Below, one piece after another: positions 1 through 6,484 of a DNA stretch of 15,732 bases (within the stretch, counting starts at the first letter, position 1; each line of letters starts with the position of its first letter). The DNA is from an uncultured Bacilli bacterium (GTDB lineage Bacteria; Bacillota_I; Bacilli_A; RF39; UBA660), in NCBI GenBank assembly GCA_944351345.1, contig CALVPO010000025.1, positions 1-15,732 of the forward strand, in the 5' to 3' direction. Below the pieces are notes generated by a model. The model was not told the DNA's origin, made no database searches, and was given only the letters and a program-made list of their open reading frames with translations. The position numbers and the translations under genes were made by a program.

Positions 1-33
1 GTGAAACGAAATTTACTACAATGACGTTACACC

Positions 34-54
34 ATTTTTCTTTTCAAGAAAAAT
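34..54 (-). repeat. Perfect AT-rich inverted repeat near the left edge
   Basis: A 9-bp perfect stem (ATTTTTCTT / AAGAAAAAT) closes a 3-nt loop. It lies just downstream of the outward promoter at 72-80, so it would sit in the leader of whatever gene starts left of the window. No U-tract follows it on the minus strand, so it is not a typical terminator. With an all-AT-rich stem it may also be a chance palindrome. Confidence 0.3.
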
Positions 55-71
55 ACTATAACTTTCTAAAC

Positions 72-80
72 ATTATAGCA
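72..80 (-). promoter_or_regulatory. Candidate extended -10 promoter directed out of the left edge
   Basis: On the minus strand the sequence reads TGCTATAAT, an extended -10 (TGn plus a perfect TATAAT). The -35 region is only a T-rich run. Transcription would run leftward out of the window and would include the hairpin at 34-54 in its leader. The stretch 1-136 has no other recognisable feature. Confidence 0.4.
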
Positions 81-136
81 CAAAAAAAGAAAAAACAAAA
101 ATTAAAATAAATCAACTTTACACAATCTAACATAAA

Positions 137-868
137 TTAATTACTATGATCAATCAAACTTCTAATATAACCATTATTCTTCTTATGATTTTTAACATAA
201 ACATCAGCAAGCAACTTCATCTCAAAAAAATTAATATCTAAAGCTTTATCCAATCTATAACTAACAACACTATTAATATAATCTATAATATAAAAATATC
301 TCTTATCACAAATCCTAGATAAAATATAATTTTTTTTCAAATTAATAACCTCAAAATCATCACAAACACTATATTTAATCTCCTTAAACTCCTCATCTTT
401 CTTATAATAAGTAAGTTGAATATAATTATCACTAGGTACATTCAAAAACCTATTAACAATATTACCATTTACAAAAGATAAGTCATTTATATACTCACAA
501 GAAAATCTTTTCTTTATTTCATCAATAGCTAGCTCTTTATTATTATCAAAAACTAAACATGATAATATATATTCCTGTAAACTCCCCTTACTACCACCAT
601 TATCTTCTTCATATAACATAACAGGGACCTCTAAAACAGAACAACAACTATCTTCCATTTTACTAACTAAATAACTAATAGCCAAAAAACTATCTTTCTT
701 ATTAAGATAATCTATTCTAAGTAACCTCTGTTTTTCCAAATATGCATCTTTAATAAGGGCATTATATTTCTCTATCTCTCTCATTTTTTGATAAATAAAG
801 CCATCTATTCTTTTTTCAACATCACTAATTTTTTTATCTTGTTTCTTACAAAAATCACTACTTTGCAT
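137..868 (-). CDS. Hypothetical protein, 243 residues
   Basis: I do not recognise this protein. The ATG at 868 is chosen because GGAGGGAG lies 11 nt upstream. The frame stays open further upstream, but an earlier start would run into nifJ and its terminator, and would place the start upstream of the likely promoter at 903-911. Roughly residues 10-55 are rich in Lys, Glu and Asp and look helical, possibly a short coiled coil. The rest is a mixed, Tyr/Asn/Lys-rich soluble-looking chain. There is no signal peptide or transmembrane segment. A Cys-Cys pair and several single Cys residues occur with no metal-binding spacing. It follows nifJ but has its own apparent promoter, so a link to pyruvate metabolism is not implied. 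Nothing that looks like a terminator follows its stop. Confidence 0.7.
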   Translation of the reverse strand: MQSSDFCKKQDKKISDVEKRIDGFIYQKMREIEKYNALIKDAYLEKQRLLRIDYLNKKDSFLAISYLVSKMEDSCCSVLEVPVMLYEEDNGGSKGSLQEYILSCLVFDNNKELAIDEIKKRFSCEYINDLSFVNGNIVNRFLNVPSDNYIQLTYYKKDEEFKEIKYSVCDDFEVINLKKNYILSRICDKRYFYIIDYINSVVSYRLDKALDINFFEMKLLADVYVKNHKKNNGYIRSLIDHSN

Positions 869-902
869 AACTAAAATTACTCCCTCCACATAGATAATAC
901 CT

Positions 903-928
903 ATTATATCACAAATTTCTAAAGTCAA
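903..928 (-). promoter_or_regulatory. Probable promoter of the 137-868 gene
   Basis: The minus strand carries TGATATAAT (extended -10; TATAAT at 903-908). TTGACT at 923-928 is only 14 nt upstream, too close to be a normal -35, and TTGCTT is 19 nt upstream. The extended -10 may make a good -35 unnecessary. The site lies between the nifJ terminator and the ribosome site of the next gene. Confidence 0.5.
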
Positions 929-931
929 AGC

Positions 932-956
932 AAAAAAGATTCTATTTACTAGAATC
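932..956 (-). terminator. Intrinsic terminator of nifJ, containing the nifJ stop codon
   Basis: On the minus strand a 7-bp perfect stem (GATTCTA / TAGAATC, 950-956 and 938-944) closes a 5-nt loop and is followed by six T. The nifJ stop codon TAG (942-944) is inside the descending arm, so the last nifJ codons form the ascending arm. Confidence 0.85.
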
Positions 957-3900
957 CATTCTACTATAATAATTATATCTCTTAATAGCCCACTCCTTTT
1001 GAGCATTTAAAAGTTCCATCGCCCTATCTTTATCTATTCTCTTTAATTTAGCATATCTATTCTCAGCACTCAAAAACTCATCATACCTATCAAAATCTAC
1101 ATCACGACTATCCATAGTAAATTTAGAAGTATCTGGATTATATCTAAATATAGGAAAATATCCACATTTAGTAGCCAACTCTCCCTCCAACATACTATAT
1201 TCCATACCTCTTCTTATACCATGCTCAATACAAGGAGCATATGCAATAACTATAGAAGGCCCTTTATGACTATTAGCCTCTTTAAGTACTTTAAGATACT
1301 GCTCTTTATTATATCCAATATTACATGTAGCCACATATACATGAGGATAACACATAGCAATACGTGCTAAATCTTTCTTATAACTAGGCTTACCACCAGT
1401 AGCAAACGAAGCTACAGCCCCCATATTAGAAGACTTTGAAGCCTGACCACCAGTATTAGAATAAACCTCTGTATCAAGAACCAAAATATTTATATTATCA
1501 TCTCTAGAAAGTACATGATCCAAACCACCATATCCAATATCATATGCAAAACCATCACCACCAACAACCCACATAGAAGGAGGTACAATGTAATCCCTAA
1601 ATTGTTTTAAATCTTTATGCTTATCATAATCTATTTTCTTAGAAACATTAAGACAAATATCATAATCATCCCTATTATCAAGCCATTCTTTAAATAATTT
1701 CTTATCACGACTCAAATTATCACTCATATACTTAGCAATCTTTTCTCTCTTTATATTAATACCAGTAAGAATACCTAAACCAAACTCAGCATTATCCTCA
1801 AACAAACTATTAGCCCATGCTACACTATAAGGCGTACTAGGAGCACTTCCCCCATATATAGAAGAACACCCTGTAGCATTTGCTATATATAAATTATTAT
1901 TAAAAACTTGCGTTAAATTCTTCAAATAAGGAGTCTCACCACAGCCAGCACAACTACCATTAAACTCAAACTTAGGCATAATAAATCCTTCATTCTTAAC
2001 ATTAAGAACATTAGCCTTATAACTACCATTAATATTATTATCCATTAAATAATCAAACTCATCTTGATGATACTTATTTCTATCATAATCTACCATCTCA
2101 ATAGCTTTCTTTCCCATCTTACCAGGACAAGCTTGATAACACAAACCACAACCCGTACAATCCTTATAAGATACACCAATAGCATAATTAACGTCTCTTG
2201 GCATAATAGAAGGAATACTATCTACTTCATCATCTTCTCTACTAATAAGAAACGGTCTAATAACAGCATGTGGACAAACAAAACTACACTGATTACATTG
2301 TATACAATTTTCACTAATCCAACAAGGAACTCTCTCTGCAATATCTCTTTTTTCAAATCTAGTACTACCAGCAGGATATATACCACTACTTTTATCCATA
2401 AACGCACTAACAGGCAAACTATCTCCCTTAAGATTATTAATAGCCTCATTAAATTTAAACTTTTCATTTTCAAAATAAACCAAATTAAGCCAACTTTTAT
2501 CAACCATAACCTCTCTCAAACAAGAAAGAGAACTATCAACAATCTTATTATTAATCTTAACTATATCACTGCCCTTATCACCAAATCTCTTCTCATTAGA
2601 CAATTTCATAATATTACTAACCTTTTTATCACCAAGTAACTTAATAAGATGAAAAATACACATCTCCATACAAGTACCAATCTTACCTCTAAGCCCTATA
2701 TCATTAACTAACTTATAAGCATCAATAACATAAAACTTCAAGTTCTTCTTAGCAATCATATACTTAACCTTATTAGGTAAACTCCTAATCAAATCCTCAT
2801 CACTTAAATTAGTATTAAGAAGTAAAGTTCCACCGCAACAAATATTATCAATAACATCATATTTATAAATATAACTATCTTTACTAACTACAACCAAACT
2901 AGGACTATCAACATAATAAGTACGTCTAATAGGTTTATCACTAATCCTAACATGACTCCTAGTAACACCACCACTCTTCTTACTATCATATTGAAAATAT
3001 CCTTGAACATATTTCTTAGTATTATCTCCAATAATCTTAATTAAATCCTTAACAGTTGACACCATACCATCAGAACCATATCCATATATCAAAAATTCAA
3101 CTCCACGAGAAGGTAACTTAAATTTATCATCAACCTTCAAACTCAAATTAGTAACATCATCATTAATACCTATTGTAAAATCAGAATGAACCCTCTTACT
3201 AGCTAAGAAATCATAAACAGCCTTTATATCACGTGGAGTAGTATTCTTAGAAGAAAGCCCATATCTACCACCATAAACTTTTATATCATTATCTTGACAT
3301 GCACTAACAACATCTTTATATAAAGGCTCCCCTTCACTACCAGCACTCTTACTTCTATCTAAAACAGCAATTCTCTCTACACTCTTTGGTATTACCTTAA
3401 GTAAATATTTACTAGAAAAAGGCCTAAACAAATGAACCTCAACTAAACCATACTTATTACCTGAATCATTCAAATAATCAATAGTCTCCCTAATAGTCTC
3501 ACAAACACTACCCATAGCAACTATTACATATTTAGCATCACAAGCTCCATAATAATTAAATGGTTTTATATTAGTATCATTAATTTCATTTATTTTATCC
3601 ATATACTCTACAACATAATCTACACAATTTATATAATTAGTGTTTCTTGACTCAGCATGTTGAAAATATATATCATCATTCTCAGCAGTACCTCTAGTAT
3701 TAGGTTTATTAGTATCCATAGCCCTATCCCTAAATTCCCTCAAAGCTTTCTTATCAATAAGTTTTAATACACGAGACATATCCATAAGCTTAACTTTATC
3801 TATCTCATGACTAGTTCTAAAACCATCAAAAAAATTAATAAAAGGTAGAGATGACTTAATAGAAGATAAATGCGCTATAGCAGCCATATAATAAGCCTCT

Positions 3901-4337
3901 TCTACACTACTAGACGCCAACATACAAACACCAGTATTAAGACAAGCATAAACATCTTGATGATCCCCCATAATACTAAGTGCATGAGTAGACAAACTAC
4001 GTGCTGCAACATGAATAACACCAGGTAACAATTCCCCAGCCAACTTATAAAGCGTTGGAATCATCAAAAGTAAACCTTGACTAGCCGTAAAAGTAGTTGA
4101 CAAAATACCACTCTGTAAAGCACCATGCACTAAAGCAATAGCCCCAGCCTCACTCTGCATCTCTACAACCTTAACAGGATTACCAAAATAATTAACCTCA
4201 CCATTACTACTCATCCTATCAACATGTTCAGCCATAGGAGAAGCAGGAGTTATAGGATATATCCCACATACTTCACTAAACTTATAACTAACTAAAGCAA
4301 CTCCTTCATTAGCATCCATAGACTTATACTTAACCAT
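942..4337 (-). CDS. nifJ: Pyruvate:ferredoxin (flavodoxin) oxidoreductase
   Basis: This enzyme oxidatively decarboxylates pyruvate with CoA to acetyl-CoA and CO2, passing electrons to ferredoxin or flavodoxin; it is a cytoplasmic, oxygen-sensitive enzyme of anaerobes. The full-length single-chain form (about 1131 residues) is present. The N-terminal domain carries YPITPASPMAE, and the central domain carries YGSDGMVSTVKD. A two-cluster ferredoxin domain follows, with CIQCNQCSFVCP near residue 679 and CTGCGLCYQACP near 726. The C-terminal TPP/cluster domain has CAGCGE near 794, an isolated Cys in NATGCSS, GDGFAYDIG near 925 with NTGGQ near 961 (the TPP-Mg motif), and the late cluster Cys in APCIEHG. 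The frame is open up to a TTG at 4379, but that lies upstream of the -10 element. GAGG sits 5 and 8 nt before ATGs at 4340 and 4337; I chose 4337. It appears monocistronic. Confidence 0.97.
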   Translation of the reverse strand: MVKYKSMDANEGVALVSYKFSEVCGIYPITPASPMAEHVDRMSSNGEVNYFGNPVKVVEMQSEAGAIALVHGALQSGILSTTFTASQGLLLMIPTLYKLAGELLPGVIHVAARSLSTHALSIMGDHQDVYACLNTGVCMLASSSVEEAYYMAAIAHLSSIKSSLPFINFFDGFRTSHEIDKVKLMDMSRVLKLIDKKALREFRDRAMDTNKPNTRGTAENDDIYFQHAESRNTNYINCVDYVVEYMDKINEINDTNIKPFNYYGACDAKYVIVAMGSVCETIRETIDYLNDSGNKYGLVEVHLFRPFSSKYLLKVIPKSVERIAVLDRSKSAGSEGEPLYKDVVSACQDNDIKVYGGRYGLSSKNTTPRDIKAVYDFLASKRVHSDFTIGINDDVTNLSLKVDDKFKLPSRGVEFLIYGYGSDGMVSTVKDLIKIIGDNTKKYVQGYFQYDSKKSGGVTRSHVRISDKPIRRTYYVDSPSLVVVSKDSYIYKYDVIDNICCGGTLLLNTNLSDEDLIRSLPNKVKYMIAKKNLKFYVIDAYKLVNDIGLRGKIGTCMEMCIFHLIKLLGDKKVSNIMKLSNEKRFGDKGSDIVKINNKIVDSSLSCLREVMVDKSWLNLVYFENEKFKFNEAINNLKGDSLPVSAFMDKSSGIYPAGSTRFEKRDIAERVPCWISENCIQCNQCSFVCPHAVIRPFLISREDDEVDSIPSIMPRDVNYAIGVSYKDCTGCGLCYQACPGKMGKKAIEMVDYDRNKYHQDEFDYLMDNNINGSYKANVLNVKNEGFIMPKFEFNGSCAGCGETPYLKNLTQVFNNNLYIANATGCSSIYGGSAPSTPYSVAWANSLFEDNAEFGLGILTGINIKREKIAKYMSDNLSRDKKLFKEWLDNRDDYDICLNVSKKIDYDKHKDLKQFRDYIVPPSMWVVGGDGFAYDIGYGGLDHVLSRDDNINILVLDTEVYSNTGGQASKSSNMGAVASFATGGKPSYKKDLARIAMCYPHVYVATCNIGYNKEQYLKVLKEANSHKGPSIVIAYAPCIEHGIRRGMEYSMLEGELATKCGYFPIFRYNPDTSKFTMDSRDVDFDRYDEFLSAENRYAKLKRIDKDRAMELLNAQKEWAIKRYNYYSRMDSSK

Positions 4338-4361
4338 CATATCTACCTCATTTCTAACTCC

Positions 4362-4390
4362 ATTATAAACTAAAACCAAAAATTTTACAA
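4362..4390 (-). promoter_or_regulatory. nifJ promoter
   Basis: On the minus strand, TTGTAA (4385-4390) is followed after 17 nt by TATAAT (4362-4367). Transcription should begin near 4355, giving a leader of under 20 nt that holds only the GAGG ribosome site. This position rules out the TTG at 4379 as the nifJ start. Confidence 0.8.
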
Positions 4391-4436
4391 TTATATATAC
4401 ACACTAAAATATTACATATCTTTTTTTATTTCCTTA

Positions 4437-4467
4437 AACGCCATAGTATAATACCTATAATGGCGTT
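4437..4467 (-). repeat. Inverted repeat AACGCCAT / ATGGCGTT upstream of nifJ
   Basis: Two perfect 8-bp arms (4437-4444 and 4460-4467) flank 15 nt. Allowing a 3-nt bulge extends the pairing by about three more bp. The arms are GC-rich for this genome. The repeat lies 26 nt after the stop of the 4493-4789 gene and about 47 nt upstream of the nifJ -35. No U-tract follows on either strand, so it could be a weak terminator or a protein-binding operator. Confidence 0.5.
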
Positions 4468-4492
4468 AACCACTATATATCTAAAACTAATT

Positions 4493-4789
4493 TTATTTAT
4501 TTTTACCTCTAGTCTTATTTATCATATCCATATAATTATATAAACACTTATATAATTCAGCTAATCTACAATAATTATTAAACTCATCACGATTATTATC
4601 ATAATAACTATCAATTAATTTAACAATCATATAATATAAATTCAACCCAATTTCCTTACTTTTCTTAGCATTTTTTAAATTAAGTAATTTATCATTATCT
4701 TCCATTTTATTTATACTTCTTACAGATGTATTATAAATAACATTTAATTTATCTAGTATCTCTATAACTTTAATTCCAACATTATCCAT
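4493..4789 (-). CDS. Hypothetical small helical protein, 98 residues
   Basis: I do not recognise this protein. It is Lys/Asn/Asp/Tyr-rich, predicted mostly helical and soluble, with no transmembrane segment. The ATG at 4789 has no visible Shine-Dalgarno. The same frame stays open upstream to the TAG at 4865-4867, which is the stop of the decayed RloB-domain gene, so the 25 codons before the ATG also look coding-like. The gene may therefore be a 5'-truncated remnant, may start at a non-standard codon, or may be translated by coupling to the upstream gene. Its strongly G-poor plus strand resembles the shared N-terminal module of the neighbouring accessory genes. Function is unknown, and it could be a passenger of the accessory block. 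Confidence 0.5.
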   Translation of the reverse strand: MDNVGIKVIEILDKLNVIYNTSVRSINKMEDNDKLLNLKNAKKSKEIGLNLYYMIVKLIDSYYDNNRDEFNNYCRLAELYKCLYNYMDMINKTRGKNK

Positions 4790-4864
4790 TATATTTTTAT
4801 ATTTAAAAGCAAAATAATCCTGTAATGTAAAATCACTCTCATACTTTGCTTTTCTCTTGTAAAA

Positions 4865-6378
4865 CTATTCTAAATATTCTCTTAACCCATCAACAATTTT
4901 ATAAACCTTTGTCATTGGATTTCTTTCTGACGCTTGTCCACCTTGATTAATATTTTCCATATATTTACAATTTCTTATTGCATTATGTATTTTTCCATCT
5001 TTTGTAACCTTTTCAAAGATATTAGCATCATTCTTGTTGTATTCACCTAATCCATTATTTTGAAATTCTTTACTAAGTTCATCTAATATATCATCTTTAG
5101 ATATATATCTATTTACTTTCTTAAATGTGATAATAACCAAAGTTCAAAATTTGGATTTGACCAACAAGCAATATAATCACAATTTTCTATTGCTTTATTA
5201 AATTGCTCGTCATTGTACATCTTTATCAAATACTACCCAAACCCATCCATATACTTTACTTGAATAATTGACATACTTTTGAACATATTTTACTAAATCT
5301 ACAGTATTTCTTCCAGTTCCTTTTACTTCGATATTAGGTATTAAAACATCTACTTTATTTCCGTACTTCTCATTAATCTTTTTCTTTAATCCGTTAAAGT
5401 AATTGGGTTCTGTTTTCTTTCCTTCACATACAATTAAGTAATTAGCTGGTGCTCTCCTTCTACTTCTTAATCTATCTTTCCTTGAAACTTTATTATTTCT
5501 CCTTAGCTCTGGACAGTTTTTTATAAAATCTCTATCTATATTAAATATATCATTAAGAATTAAAACTCCCATATCAACTTCATTATTGATATCTACATCA
5601 CCTAATTCAGATAAACTCTTTATATAATAAAACTTATTCATCCAAAAATTTCTAACATTATCAAAAAAACTATTATTATTCACTTTAACAACACTAGTTT
5701 TCTTATCATCAACCATTACTATATCCTTTTTAGTACTATCTTCTATACTTTCTAAACTTTTTTCTTTCTTACTACTCTTACCATTATAGACTTTCTTTAT
5801 AATATCCTCTAAACTATAACTACTTATACTATCTTCAAGTACTATATTTTACTTTCTAAATATCTTTTAATACTATCCATTAAATAAACATATTTATCTA
5901 TATCATTATACTCATTCAAATATTCATATACTTTATTCTCATAATCTTTTAGTATCTTCTTTAATACTAAATCATAATACCTAATAACTATCTTCTCTTG
6001 TATATCAACATCAGAAATATATTCAAGAATATTATCAATCTTATTATAAACTGAAAAAAACATTTTATCTATATTAACATCTAAATTCCAACTATCAATA
6101 GAATCTATAAGAGATAAAACCAATATACACCAATCTATTTTAACAGAAAAAACTTCTAACTCAACACCTAAATCAAATTCTGGATCACTATCCATTGTTA
6201 ATTTAATCTTATCATCTTCCTTATCCAATTCTATTTTCTTATCATCTTCATAATCATCAATTATCGTATTTAATTCATTAAAATAACTACTAACATCAAT
6301 ACCATAACTACTTACTCTATCTAAAACACTTTTTAAATACTTAATCTTATTAATATTTTCTAATTAAATGCTAGACAT
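4865..6378 (-). pseudogene. rloB: Decayed gene: shared N-terminal module fused to an RloB-like TOPRIM domain
   Basis: RloB-family proteins occur in defence and restriction islands and carry a TOPRIM-like nuclease fold; their exact activity is not established here. The intact product would have had about 505 residues. Residues 1 to about 226 match the N-terminus of the 6485-8689 protein. An RloB domain follows: LIVCEGKKTEPNYF near residue 315 (acidic motif), GTGRNTVDLV, VFDKD near 386 (acidic pair), WSNPNFELWLL, AIRN, and NPMTKVYKIVDGL near the end. Four lesions break it: codon 5 is TAA where the paralogue has CAA (6364-6366); a T-run at 5847-5850 has lost one T; two bases are missing near 5215-5221, just after FDKD; and one T is missing at 5123-5125. 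The frames 0, +1, 0, +1 fit exactly these 1-, 2- and 1-base losses. No RloA-type ATPase is nearby. The start has a perfect AGGAGG. Confidence 0.88.
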
Positions 6379-6390
6379 ACAAAACCTCCT
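5701..6390 (-). repeat. Duplicated N-terminal module, copy A (decayed gene)
   Basis: This segment aligns to 8011-8701 with a single one-base gap and about 36 substitutions by hand count, roughly 95% identity. The match starts at the AGGAGG ribosome site and covers about 226 codons. It then weakens to about two thirds identity over 5641-5700 and fades. The leader upstream of the ribosome site is unrelated between copies. Confidence 0.92.
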
Positions 6391-6422
6391 ATTTTTTAAC
6401 ATCATATTTCAAACTAATAATT

Positions 6423-6450
6423 ATTATATATAAAAACTATTACTTTACAA
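6423..6450 (-). promoter_or_regulatory. Candidate promoter of the decayed RloB-domain gene
   Basis: On the minus strand, TTGTAA (6445-6450) is followed after 16 nt by TATAAT (6423-6428). It overlaps the terminator-like hairpin of the upstream gene. The sequence is so AT-rich that a chance match is possible. Confidence 0.45.
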
Positions 6451-6477
6451 TAATATTATTTTTTATGATAAAGTAAT
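6432..6477 (-). terminator. Likely terminator after the 6485-8689 gene
   Basis: Starting 7 nt after the stop codon, ATTACTTTA (6469-6477) pairs with TAAAGTAAT (6439-6447). The 21-nt interior itself contains the palindrome AATAATATTATT. AG and five T follow. The stem is AT-rich, so termination may be weak. Confidence 0.5.
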
Positions 6478-6484
6478 AAAATAA

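Noticed and set aside
2222..2503. 93-codon minus-strand frame inside nifJ
   Set aside because: This is an alternative frame of a clearly coding nifJ segment (around the first Fe-S motif). nifJ needs no frameshift.
2064..2639. 191-codon plus-strand frame opposite nifJ
   Set aside because: It lies wholly antisense to the ferredoxin-like and central regions of nifJ. The protein is low-complexity Asn/Ile/Thr with no ribosome site, as expected from the complement of a G-poor strand.
4338..4379. TTG at 4379 as the nifJ start
   Set aside because: It lies upstream of the TATAAT at 4362-4367 and so would not be transcribed from that promoter. GAGG followed by ATG at 4340/4337 is a far better start.
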